A program made the translations under genes and the position numbers. A stretch of 43,787 nucleotides of DNA from Culturomica sp. GTDB taxonomy: Bacteria > Bacteroidota > Bacteroidia > Bacteroidales > Marinifilaceae. Below the pieces are notes generated by a model. It made no database searches and had not been told where the DNA came from. It saw only the letters and a program-made list of their open reading frames with translations. The stretch lies in assembly GCA_031271755.1 (NCBI GenBank), contig JAISVB010000003.1, forward strand, positions 1-43,787, written 5' to 3'. Positions 8,510-16,064 of this stretch are shown here, piece by piece (position 1 is the stretch's first letter; each line of letters opens with the position of its first letter).

Positions 8510-8546
8510 TTGCGTAATTTGCGTAACGGAATTAACGTAACGCAAA
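8510..8546. promoter_or_regulatory. Operator-like inverted repeat abutting the ATPase start codon
   Basis: TTTGCGTAAC (8518-8527) and GTAACGCAAA (8537-8546) form a 10-base inverted repeat with one mismatch and a 9-base spacer. A further direct copy, TTGCGTAA, lies at 8510-8517. The right arm touches the ATG at 8547, so a bound protein would block transcription or initiation of the ATPase/RhuM-Fic/protease cluster. Confidence 0.45.
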
Positions 8547-9680
8547 ATGCGCAACATGAAAACACAGCTCGATAATCCATTCCTCGACCAGGGCTACGAA
8601 AGCCCGAGGTACTTCTGCGACCGCGAGGCCGAGACAGCCGGTATGATCTCCGCGCTGAAAAACGGCCGTAACCTGACGCTCATCTCGCCACGACGCATGG
8701 GCAAAACGGGCCTCATCAAGAACGTTTTTTACAAACTTCGCGAACAGCAGCCCGACACTATCACGCTCTACATGGACATCTTCCCGACGCAAAACCAGAG
8801 CGAATTCGTCGCGCTTTTCGCCAGCACGGTCTTGGGGCAACTCGACTCCGCACCGCAAAGGGCGATGTCGCGCATCGGGAAGTTCATCAAGAGCATCCGC
8901 CCTGTCATCACGCTGAACGAACTTTCGGGGGCGCCGAAGGTGACGATAGACATCTCCTCCACCAACGAACAGGCCTCGCTCGGGGAGATTTTTGACTACC
9001 TCGCCTCTGCCGACCGGCCGTGCTACATCGCCATCGACGAGTTCCAGCAGGTGGCCGACTATCCTGAAAAGGGGCTCGAAGCGGCCCTGCGCACCCACAT
9101 CCAGAAGCTGCACAACGTCCATTTCATCTTCTCCGGCAGCCGCCAGCACGTCATGCAGGAGATGTTTGTCTCGGCCAAACGCCCGTTCTACCACAGCACG
9201 CAACTCCTCCACATCGCCCCTATCGACAAGGGCAAATATTACGAATTCGCCGCTGGGCTGTTTGTTCCACGACGACTTCCGGAGGAAGTTTTCTCGCACA
9301 TTTACGACACCTTCGAGGGCCACACCTGGTACATTCAGGCGATCCTCAACCGCCTTTACAGCTACTCCGGCCAGCCGGATATAGCCGCCTTGCAGCGTGC
9401 TGTGGAGCAGCTCGTCGCCGAGAACACCTACTACTTCGAAAACGTGCTCGCGGCCTATCCGCACGGCAGCGTGAGGCTGCTGAAAGCGATTGCCCGGGAG
9501 GGGGTGGTGCGCGAGATCAACTCCGGCGAGTTCATCGCCCGCCACCGCCTCAAAGCCGCCAGCTCGGTGAACGCCTCGCTGCGCAAACTCCTCGACAAAG
9601 AACTGATCTACCGTTCGCAGGAGGGTTATATGGTGTACGACCGGTTTATGGCGATTTGGCTTAGGGGGTTGGCGTATTAG
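8547..9680 (+). CDS. ATP-binding protein, archaeal-type ATPase_2 class
   Basis: This 377-residue protein has an unusual P-loop, SPRRMGKT (47-54), and a Walker B ending in DEFQQ (164-168), both typical of the archaeal ATPase_2 group of STAND-related NTPases. The sensor strand HFIFSGSRQHVMQEMF follows at about 188-203. The C-terminal third resembles a winged helix (ELIYRSQEGYMVYDRFMAIW). No signal or membrane segment is present. An alternative start is the ATG at 8556. It is the first gene of a tight plus-strand cluster (33 bases to RhuM-Fic) with an inverted repeat at its start. Its G+C content is high compared with the divergent STAND gene. The role is unknown; ATP-driven sensing or control of the downstream Fic and protease proteins is an inference. 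Confidence 0.75.
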   Translation: MRNMKTQLDNPFLDQGYESPRYFCDREAETAGMISALKNGRNLTLISPRRMGKTGLIKNVFYKLREQQPDTITLYMDIFPTQNQSEFVALFASTVLGQLDSAPQRAMSRIGKFIKSIRPVITLNELSGAPKVTIDISSTNEQASLGEIFDYLASADRPCYIAIDEFQQVADYPEKGLEAALRTHIQKLHNVHFIFSGSRQHVMQEMFVSAKRPFYHSTQLLHIAPIDKGKYYEFAAGLFVPRRLPEEVFSHIYDTFEGHTWYIQAILNRLYSYSGQPDIAALQRAVEQLVAENTYYFENVLAAYPHGSVRLLKAIAREGVVREINSGEFIARHRLKAASSVNASLRKLLDKELIYRSQEGYMVYDRFMAIWLRGLAY

Positions 9681-9697
9681 GATTATGGCTATCTTTG
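9669..9697 (+). promoter_or_regulatory. Promoter for RhuM-Fic gene
   Basis: TTG at 9669-9671 and TATCTTTG at 9690-9697 are separated by 18 bases, close to the Bacteroidota consensus, and lie 16 bases before the ATG at 9714. It overlaps the end of the ATPase gene, so RhuM-Fic and the protease may also be transcribed independently. Confidence 0.55.
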
Positions 9698-9713
9698 CGA
9701 CAAAGGAAAAACA

Positions 9714-10697
9714 ATGAACCAAGGAGAGATTATAATCTACCAGACCTCGGACGGGCAGACAGAACTTGATGTAAAAGTCGAGAAAGAGAGTGTATGGCTG
9801 TCTCTCAGTCAGATAGCGATGCTATTCGATAGGGATAAGTCGGTGATTTCCCGCCATATAACCAATGTTTTTAGAGAGGGGGAACTTGATAAGGAGGCAA
9901 CTGTTGCAAAAAATGCAACAGTTCAATATGAGGGAGACCGGAGTGTTGTCCGAGACATTGAATTTTTCAATCTCGACGTGATTATCTCGGTCGGTTACCG
10001 GGTTAAGTCAGCACGAGGCACGCAGTTCCGCATCTGGGCCAACCGGGTACTGAAGGAGTATCTGTTGAAAGGTTATGCGCTCAACCAAAACGCGAAAGTC
10101 GAGCAGTTGGAGGAGTTGAAAACCGCTGTCGGGCTGCTCGCCAACGTATTGGAGAGGCAGGATTTGTCGGCGGACGAGGCGACGGGGCTATTGAAGGTCA
10201 TCACCGATTTCACCTATGCGCTCGATACGTTGGATCGTTACGATTATCAGCAGCTCGAAATCACTGATACCACAGCCGGTGCTGGGTTCCACGCGACATA
10301 CGAAAGCGCGATGAAAGTCATCGGCGAGTTGCGCGAAAAGTTCGGCAGCGGCGGTCTGTTCGGAAACGAAAAGGACGGATCGTTCCGAAGCTCGATTGCC
10401 ACAATCTACCAGACCTTCGACGGGGCGGAGCTATACCCCAGCGTCGAGGAGAAGGCGGCGATGCTGCTCTATCTCGTGGTCAAGAACCATTCGTTCAGCG
10501 ACGGCAACAAGCGCATCGCGGCATTCCTGTTCCTGTGGTTTTTGGAGGGCAATCGCATCCTCTACAAGCCCGACGGCACCCCGCTCATCGGCAACAACGC
10601 CCTCGTCGCCCTGACCCTGATGATCGCCGAGAGCCGCCCTGAAGAGATGGAGGTAATGATCAAGGTCGTTGTGAACCTGATAAATAAACTAAATTAA
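9714..10697 (+). CDS. RhuM family N-terminal domain fused to Fic/Doc domain
   Basis: Residues 1-125 match the RhuM virulence-protein family (VWLSLSQIAMLFDRDKSVIS, then GYRVKSARGTQFRIWANRVL), whose HTH-like start suggests DNA binding. The rest is a Fic domain with active-site motif HSFSDGNKR (259-267). The lysine in GNKR is the Doc-type variant, known in phage P1 Doc, which phosphorylates EF-Tu, whereas classical Fic enzymes have GNGR and transfer AMP. A toxin acting on a translation factor is therefore plausible. No separate small antitoxin is visible next to it. It lies 33 bases after the ATPase gene and 6 bases before the protease gene. Confidence 0.85.
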   Translation: MNQGEIIIYQTSDGQTELDVKVEKESVWLSLSQIAMLFDRDKSVISRHITNVFREGELDKEATVAKNATVQYEGDRSVVRDIEFFNLDVIISVGYRVKSARGTQFRIWANRVLKEYLLKGYALNQNAKVEQLEELKTAVGLLANVLERQDLSADEATGLLKVITDFTYALDTLDRYDYQQLEITDTTAGAGFHATYESAMKVIGELREKFGSGGLFGNEKDGSFRSSIATIYQTFDGAELYPSVEEKAAMLLYLVVKNHSFSDGNKRIAAFLFLWFLEGNRILYKPDGTPLIGNNALVALTLMIAESRPEEMEVMIKVVVNLINKLN

Positions 10698-10703
10698 CCC
10701 TGA

Positions 10704-11540
10704 ATGAAATTATCAACATCAGAATTGCTAAGTTACTCTACTGTCAGAATATCATGTGAGTATAATGACGGAGCAATAGGTACGGGCACGGGTTTCATTT
10801 TCAATTTTCTCGAAGATAAGGAGAAAAATACGGTTGTCCCGGTGGTAATCACCAATAAGCATGTAGTCAAGGATGCAATCAGAGGGAAATTTGTTTTTAC
10901 TATAGCTACAACAAATCAAGAACCATCTGATACAGACCATTATGTAACAGAATATGAGGATTTTGAATCTTTGTGGATAATGCACCCTAACGACGATGTA
11001 GATTTATGTGCGCTATCAATCGTTCCTCTGATTTTGAGTGCTAGAGCCCAGGGGATAAATATATTCTATTGGGCGCTTTCCAAAGACTTATTGCCTGATG
11101 AGAAAACTTATGATAGCATTAATGCTTTAGAAGAAATAGTTATGATTGGTTATCCCAACGGATTATGGGATGAAGTTAATAACAAACCTATCTTTAGAAA
11201 AGGGATAACAGCTTCTCACCCAAAATTTGATTATTGTGGTAAAAAGGAAATGATAATAGATGCAGCCTGTTTTCCGGGCTCAAGTGGTTCTCCTGTGCTT
11301 ATTTTCAATGAAGGAGCTTGGAAGGTAAAGGGTAACGATCATATCATGGGAGGAACTAGATTGATCTTAATGGGTGTACTATACGCTGGGCCTCAATATA
11401 CAGCCGATGGAGAGATTGTTGTTATTGACGTGCCTACTGTTCAAAAGTCTATTTTTGTGCCACATAATCTATTAAATCTCGGTTATGTAATAAAAGCTGA
11501 GAGAATATTAGAATTGGAAGAGCTTTTCAAATCGGCGTAA
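10704..11540 (+). CDS. Trypsin-like serine protease
   Basis: The 278-residue protein carries the chymotrypsin-fold triad: H53 in TNKHVV, D100 in DDVDLCAL and S194 in PGSSGSP. The N-terminal GTGTGFIF strand matches the usual start of the first barrel. There is no signal peptide, so it should act in the cytoplasm. It follows RhuM-Fic by 6 bases on the same strand. It is clearly more A/T-rich than the two genes before it, which suggests the cluster was assembled from different sources. Cytoplasmic trypsin-like domains are known as effectors or processing enzymes in bacterial conflict systems. Its substrate is unknown; the adjacent proteins are obvious candidates. Confidence 0.8.
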   Translation: MKLSTSELLSYSTVRISCEYNDGAIGTGTGFIFNFLEDKEKNTVVPVVITNKHVVKDAIRGKFVFTIATTNQEPSDTDHYVTEYEDFESLWIMHPNDDVDLCALSIVPLILSARAQGINIFYWALSKDLLPDEKTYDSINALEEIVMIGYPNGLWDEVNNKPIFRKGITASHPKFDYCGKKEMIIDAACFPGSSGSPVLIFNEGAWKVKGNDHIMGGTRLILMGVLYAGPQYTADGEIVVIDVPTVQKSIFVPHNLLNLGYVIKAERILELEELFKSA

Positions 11541-11985
11541 CAATAATTTACCCTATCCCCCCTCCATTAACCGTTATGATGCTGAGCCAAAACATTCTAT
11601 CCTTTCTGCATCGGAAAATAACCCCTAAAACCAACCATAAAGCAAAAAAACAATCAACTGAAATACATCTATTTTAACAGATGCTGCAAAAGATTTTCGG
11701 AAATTGAATACAAATAACAATTAACAAATCAAAAAAACAACAAGCCGGCTTCCACCCTGACAACTATGCAAACATCACTGTCATGGACAGCCTTATCATC
11801 ATCCGCCCAGCTCCTGAACACACGACCTAATCCAATTCACACCATAAGCATCTATCACCAAGATGCTTATGGTGCCTCAAACACCCTCTCATTTCATATA
11901 AAGCAGCTTTATCCGGGATCCTCGTCGATAAATTCTTACTACTTCCAATTGTTAATCCGTAGAAAAAGATATAATTTTACCCAAT
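11541..11985. other. Intergenic region with a perfect hairpin
   Basis: No gene is supported; a frame open from 11766 overlaps the true AlbA start in another phase. The stretch holds CTGCATCGGAAA at 11606-11617, the 3' end of the duplicated leader segment. It also holds a 13-bp perfect inverted repeat at 11840-11874 (listed separately). Confidence 0.55.
11840..11874. repeat. 13-bp perfect inverted repeat
   Basis: CACCATAAGCATC (11840-11852) and GATGCTTATGGTG (11862-11874) pair perfectly around a 9-base loop. No T run follows on either side, so it is not a standard terminator. It lies 112 bases before the AlbA gene and could be an operator or RNA structure. Confidence 0.6.
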
Positions 11986-13323
11986 ATGTCCGAACACCAA
12001 AACATAGAATACAAATCCATTTGGAAAGACGACTATCTGAAATGGATATGTGGCTTTGCCAACGCACAAGGCGGTACACTCGTTATCGGAAAAGATGACA
12101 AAAGTAACATCGTTGGCGTAAAAAATTCCAAAAAATTATTGGAAGAACTACCCAATAAAATAACCACCATTTTGGGCATCGTTGCAGATGTAAATTTACA
12201 CGCGACCGAACAAGGCGACTACATAGAAATCATTGTTGAGCCACAGCCCAACCCTGTAAATTACAAAGGAGAGTACCACTACCGGAGCGGTAGCACAAAA
12301 CAGGAATTAAAAGGTGCGGCTTTGGACAAATTTCTGCTACAAAAATACGGCAGGAAATGGGACAGCGTTCCCATTCCCAACATCTCCGTTTCGGAACTAA
12401 AACAGGACACCTTCGAATTTTTCAAGAAAAAAGGCATTGAAAGCAAGCGTTTAAGCGAAGGTAGCCGTAACGAAACGCCCGAACAATTGCTCAACAACCT
12501 GAAACTGATTGACAACGGAAACCTGAAAAGAGCCGCATTGTTGCTTTTCCATCCGGATCCCGAAAAATTTGTAACAGGAGCATTTATCAAAATCGGCTTT
12601 TTTCGCACGAATACAGATCTGCTCTTTCAAGACACCCTCCACGGCAACCTGTTTGAACAAGTGGAGAAAACAATAGAATTGCTACTCACCAAATACACCA
12701 AAGCATTCATAAGCTACAAAGGCTTATCGCGTATTGAAACCTACGAATATCCCGAAGACGCCTTACGTGAAGCACTTTTAAACGCCGTAGCCCACAAAGA
12801 CTATGCCGGGAACATCCCCATTCAAATCAGTGTCTACCCCGATAAAATCATGATGTGGAACATGGGACGACTGCCCGAAAACTGGACGATCGACACCCTG
12901 CAACAAAAACATTCCTCCATTCCCCACAACCCCGACATCGCCAATGCCTTCTTTCGCAGCGGTTACGTTGAAGCATGGGGGCGTGGCATCGAAAAAATCA
13001 CAGAACTATGCACCACCGCCGGCTTACCTACACCGCAATTCTCACCCCGAGGAGCGGATTTTTGGGTAACTTTCCGCAAAGACATTTACAACAAAGAAGA
13101 TTTGAGTAAGTTAGGACTGAACGAAAGACAAGTTGATGCATTGGTTTATTTTAAATCAAAAGGCGAAATAACAAACTCTGAATACCAAACGTATTTCAAT
13201 GTGTCAGAGCGGACAGCACGATATGATTTAACAGAATTGGTAGAAAAAGAATTACTTGTGAAAACAGGGGATAAAAAATCCACAAAGTATATTTTTGCCG
13301 TTAAATTGCCGATAAAACAGTAA
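11986..13323 (+). CDS. AlbA_2/RecG-like putative DNA-binding regulator
   Basis: The 445-residue protein starts with an AlbA_2 (Schlafen-type) domain: NIEYKSIWKDDYLKWICGFA, then NAQGGTLVIG, and RSGSTKQ near residue 100. A middle region contains EALLNAVAHKDY, the GHKL-like segment typical of the RecG-related family, and FFRSGYVEAWGRGIEKI. A winged-helix segment (ERTARYDLTELVEKELL) ends the protein. Such proteins are common in mobile regions and are usually called transcriptional regulators or ATP-binding proteins. The gene is preceded by a hairpin-bearing gap. A 23-base duplication spans its stop codon. A role in controlling the island genes is an inference. Confidence 0.8.
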   Translation: MSEHQNIEYKSIWKDDYLKWICGFANAQGGTLVIGKDDKSNIVGVKNSKKLLEELPNKITTILGIVADVNLHATEQGDYIEIIVEPQPNPVNYKGEYHYRSGSTKQELKGAALDKFLLQKYGRKWDSVPIPNISVSELKQDTFEFFKKKGIESKRLSEGSRNETPEQLLNNLKLIDNGNLKRAALLLFHPDPEKFVTGAFIKIGFFRTNTDLLFQDTLHGNLFEQVEKTIELLLTKYTKAFISYKGLSRIETYEYPEDALREALLNAVAHKDYAGNIPIQISVYPDKIMMWNMGRLPENWTIDTLQQKHSSIPHNPDIANAFFRSGYVEAWGRGIEKITELCTTAGLPTPQFSPRGADFWVTFRKDIYNKEDLSKLGLNERQVDALVYFKSKGEITNSEYQTYFNVSERTARYDLTELVEKELLVKTGDKKSTKYIFAVKLPIKQ

Positions 13324-13348
13324 AATTGCCGTTAAATTGCCGATAAAA
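13295..13348. repeat. 23-base tandem duplication across the AlbA stop codon
   Basis: The same 23 bases, beginning TTGCCGTTAAATTGCC, occur at 13295-13317 and 13326-13348, a period of 31. The first copy encodes the last residues KLPIK; the second lies after the stop. Slippage here would change the C-terminus. Confidence 0.8.
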
Positions 13349-13456
13349 ATAAGAAATAACGGAAGCAGGGATACCAACCCTCTCTCATTTTTAGTCGATC
13401 ACCTCTGACACCTCTTCAACACATCACTCAACAACTTGATATAAGCCAGAAAACCG

Positions 13457-13652
13457 TTACAGGTAACTAATATTTTATTTTTATTACTTCTTGATAGTTA
13501 GGTGTTTAATGCACCATATTTGTACCATGAATTCCATAAAAAACTGAAAATAAATACATTAAAAATACTGCATCGGCAAGTAAGAGGCGATTTCCAATGA
13601 TTAGCATAGATTACAATTGATTATAAAGGCGTTCATTTTGAGCGCTTCTTTT
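13457..13652 (+). ncRNA. Copy B of duplicated promoter-leader-hairpin segment
   Basis: Bases 13457-13582 match 2952-3077 at a constant offset of 10,505. Promoter elements are conserved (TTG 13491-13493, CATATTTG 13515-13522). The middle (13583-13626) differs from copy A but has the same length. The hairpin GCGTTC (13629-13634) / GAGCGC (13640-13645) is followed by TTCTTTTT. Compared with copy A, stem pair A-T is replaced by G-C, C-G by T-G and a C/A mismatch by T-A, so pairing is preserved. No plus-strand gene follows, which favours an independent RNA over an attenuator for this copy. Confidence 0.5.
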
Positions 13653-13753
13653 TGTGCATATTAGCGATAGTGGTCGTTGGTACTGCATTTTCAGCTCATT
13701 TTTGTACCGCATTCGCTGAAATTTCATGTTTAAGCTAAAATTACGAAACCTTG
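13653..13753. other. Short gap with a loose inverted repeat
   Basis: TTTCAGC and GCTGAAA (about 13688-13724) flank a stretch containing TTTTTGTACCGC. I see no gene. Confidence 0.35.
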
Positions 13754-14881
13754 TTATTCAAATTCCCTCTTCAACCAAATTCTCATCACAGGATCAGGTA
13801 TAATAACCTGTTGTTTCTCGGTTTCTATCAGTTCCTTCTTGATTAGCGCACGTTTAACGGTACTCACATTAGCCGACGAACCAAGTTGATACTTCTGCAA
13901 GACTTCTTGCGTAGTGAACTCTTTATGAACGCCATTGATAATGGCCCGTAAGAAATTCATCTGATAGGTCGTTAAGCTCTCTGTTTGTTTCTCAAACAAA
14001 GGAGTATTCTGGTCGACAATATCTTGAAAGGCATCCTCGAAATTCTGGTCGGTTGCTATTTCCTTTGTCTGAACCCACACTAACCAAGCCAATTGCTGTA
14101 CATATGATGAATGGTTATCCGCTGCTCGACAAATCTTCTCAGCCAGTTCTTTTGATATATGTTTTCCCGTTGCTTCGAAACGTCCACAGATATACTCCAA
14201 CCAATCGGGAGTACTGATTTTTGGTAGATAGACGGCATCTCCAAACTTATAAAACGGAAGGCTCTTTTTTTCAAAAAGTTCGTTCATCAGATGCTTCTTG
14301 CTCCCGAACAGGCAATAGGATACAGATTTCTGTAATTGCCATACCGAACGCAAGCGTTTCTGAAACGTCTTTGAATCCTTAAACTCTGCTATCTGCTGGA
14401 ATTCGTCGATGCACACTACGATGTTTATCCCTTTTTTCTGTGCAATCTTTTCGGGCAATTGAAGAATCTCATCAATATCATCACTTTTCGGGTTCAATTC
14501 CAATGATATGGAGAAGTCCGACATAGGATCAGGCCCCAAAGAAATCTTGGGACTGATACGCGAGAGGAACAATTTAGCGTTCTCCACCCATTCATCCCAC
14601 TTTGATGATGTTTGTTTAAGCACGGCTGCTGCAAAAGCATTATAAAACTCCCCATCACTACGGCACGAAAAAATATCTAAATAGACAATCCTCAATTTAT
14701 CAGATTGAGCCAAACGACATACCTTCTGCACCAACGAAGTTTTTCCCCAGCGGCGAGGTGAGATCAGAACAGTATTGACACCATGCTGAAAGTTAGACAA
14801 CAGGCGCGCTGTTTCCTTCTCCCTGTCAGTGAAATTATCACCGAACGTTGCCACTCCAAAGATAAAAGGTTTACTTTCCAT
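13754..14881 (-). CDS. ATP-binding protein, ATPase_2 class (second in window)
   Basis: This 375-residue protein has the same layout as the ATPase at 8547: P-loop SPRRWGKT (41-48), LDIF strand, Walker B CIDEFQQ (D159, E160), sensor strand YCLFGSKKHLMNELFEKK, and a C-terminal winged-helix-like part (RALIKKELIETEKQQ). The N-terminal FGVATFGDNFTDREKE is the usual start for the group, and the ATG at 14881 is preceded by a good promoter. Unlike the first ATPase it has no partner genes and points the other way. Sequence between the two is clearly diverged, so they are relatives rather than a recent duplication. Function unknown. Confidence 0.8.
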   Translation of the reverse strand: MESKPFIFGVATFGDNFTDREKETARLLSNFQHGVNTVLISPRRWGKTSLVQKVCRLAQSDKLRIVYLDIFSCRSDGEFYNAFAAAVLKQTSSKWDEWVENAKLFLSRISPKISLGPDPMSDFSISLELNPKSDDIDEILQLPEKIAQKKGINIVVCIDEFQQIAEFKDSKTFQKRLRSVWQLQKSVSYCLFGSKKHLMNELFEKKSLPFYKFGDAVYLPKISTPDWLEYICGRFEATGKHISKELAEKICRAADNHSSYVQQLAWLVWVQTKEIATDQNFEDAFQDIVDQNTPLFEKQTESLTTYQMNFLRAIINGVHKEFTTQEVLQKYQLGSSANVSTVKRALIKKELIETEKQQVIIPDPVMRIWLKREFE

Positions 14882-14903
14882 AATCTAAATCCTACTTTTT
14901 ACG

Positions 14904-14958
14904 CAAAAATAAGTAATAAGTTTGTTAGTAACAACTTTATTACTAATAGACTTATTAC
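14904..14958 (-). promoter_or_regulatory. Promoter with palindromic operator for the second ATPase gene
   Basis: On the minus strand TTG (plus 14932-14934) and TATTTTTG (plus 14904-14911) are 20 bases apart, a good Bacteroidota promoter ending 23 bases before the ATG. The palindrome GTTAGTAAC (14924-14932) lies in and beside the spacer. It is flanked by GTAATAAGT (14913-14921) and its exact inverse ACTTATTAC (14950-14958). This arrangement suggests control by a dimeric repressor. Confidence 0.6.
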
Positions 14959-15037
14959 AGTTCCGAATTATTTTTGATTAAAAAGATGCAATCATGCAAA
15001 TTTATTAAAGAGTACTCCTTATAGTATAAAATACCAT

Positions 15038-15112
15038 TTGCGGCAGTTGACAGCTAATGGAATCATCAAGCACGAAGGTTCTACAAAAGCCGGAAAGTGG
15101 GTAATATTGTAA
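15038..15112 (+). pseudogene. 3' remnant of an AlbA/RecG-like gene
   Basis: The frame reads LRQLTANGIIKHEGSTKAGK then WVIL and a stop. This is the typical C-terminal winged-helix ending of AlbA_2/RecG-like proteins. Nothing upstream continues the gene, so only about 24 codons remain. It is not a piece of the intact AlbA gene at 11986, whose C-terminus differs. Confidence 0.55.
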
Positions 15113-15418
15113 GATATAAGCTTTGAAATGGATGACAATTCTTAAAGAATACCTATATTTGCCATGCAAACCATTTGTAACCTAATTGCGGTAACAGTCA
15201 AGAAACCAACCTACTAAAGTTGATTTCCAACTCTTACAAATGGGCTGAAAAAATGCGGTACATTACGTATACTGAAAGTGTTCATAATCAAAAACTTGCA
15301 TTTGCCCCCAAATTCTGTGAAGTTGTAAAAATGAGGTCTGTACCGTTGAAAGCGTAGAACGCTGTTAGTCAATTCTATGAATATGCTGTATGGGAAAATA
15401 ACCCTTAAGACGAAATAG

Positions 15419-15553
15419 AATTTCGTTGAAAAATATCCCGGCGAGCCGATCATCGAGAACGGTGTGCAGCTCAGGGATATGCAGGTGTTGACCAGACCGA
15501 TCCGCCCCGTTGATGGCAGGATAATCCCGGCAAGCAAGATGGATCAAGCGTGA
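15419..15553 (+). pseudogene. Possible 3' remnant of an unidentified gene
   Basis: After an in-frame TAG, the frame reads NFVEKYPGEPIIENGVQLRD and ends PVDGRIIPASKMDQA, which has the look of real protein: proline-glycine turns and ordinary composition. It has no start codon in a sensible place and no upstream continuation. I do not recognise the family. The 23 bases at 15386-15408 just before it resemble 11606-11628. Confidence 0.35.
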
Positions 15554-15594
15554 TTGATGTGAATGGCGATAAACCAACATAAAAAATACAACGT

Positions 15595-15993
15595 ATGAAA
15601 TTCAACAATGTAAGATTATTAGTCCGGGACTACCGGAAATGCTTCGAATTCTACACCCAAAAACTTGGTTTTGAACCGCTTTGGGACATCGAGAATTGTT
15701 ATGGCGCATTCAAAGTGGCTGTCGGCATCGAAGGATTGGCCATTTTCCTGAGCGATTACATGGCTCCGGTGGTCGGCAACGCGGATCGACAGCAACCTGT
15801 TGGAGGACGCGAAAAGTCGATGATCTCGTTTGAGGTCGAGAATGTGGACGAAACCTGGCGCGAACTTCAGGCCAAAGGCGTTTCCTTTATCAACGAGCCG
15901 ACCGATATGCCCGGCTGGGGAATACGCGTCGTCCATCTGCGCGACCCGGAAGAAAACCTGATAGAACTCTATACTCCGCTCCAACCCCAATAA
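15595..15993 (+). CDS. VOC (glyoxalase/bleomycin-resistance) family protein
   Basis: The 132-residue protein has the paired beta-alpha-beta-beta-beta units of the vicinal oxygen chelate fold. The N-terminal half is MKFNNVRLLVRDYRKCFEFY...KLGFEPLWD. The second half contains MISFEVENVDETWRELQAKG and ends VVHLRDPEENLIELYTPL, where the last Glu of the E-x-N-L-I-E-L pattern is the usual metal ligand. Substrate cannot be assigned: members include glyoxalases, dioxygenases and drug-binding proteins. It stands between gene remnants in the accessory region, 65 bases before the zinc-ribbon gene. Confidence 0.85.
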   Translation: MKFNNVRLLVRDYRKCFEFYTQKLGFEPLWDIENCYGAFKVAVGIEGLAIFLSDYMAPVVGNADRQQPVGGREKSMISFEVENVDETWRELQAKGVSFINEPTDMPGWGIRVVHLRDPEENLIELYTPLQPQ

Positions 15994-16064
15994 GATAACG
16001 GAACAGGGATTGGTTATCTTTGTTCGTATGAAAATCGTCGAAATCGAATAAAAATTGTATGACT

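Noticed and set aside
11766-12098. 110-residue open frame before and into the AlbA gene
   Set aside because: It overlaps the AlbA start in another phase, crosses the 13-bp palindrome and lacks protein-like features.
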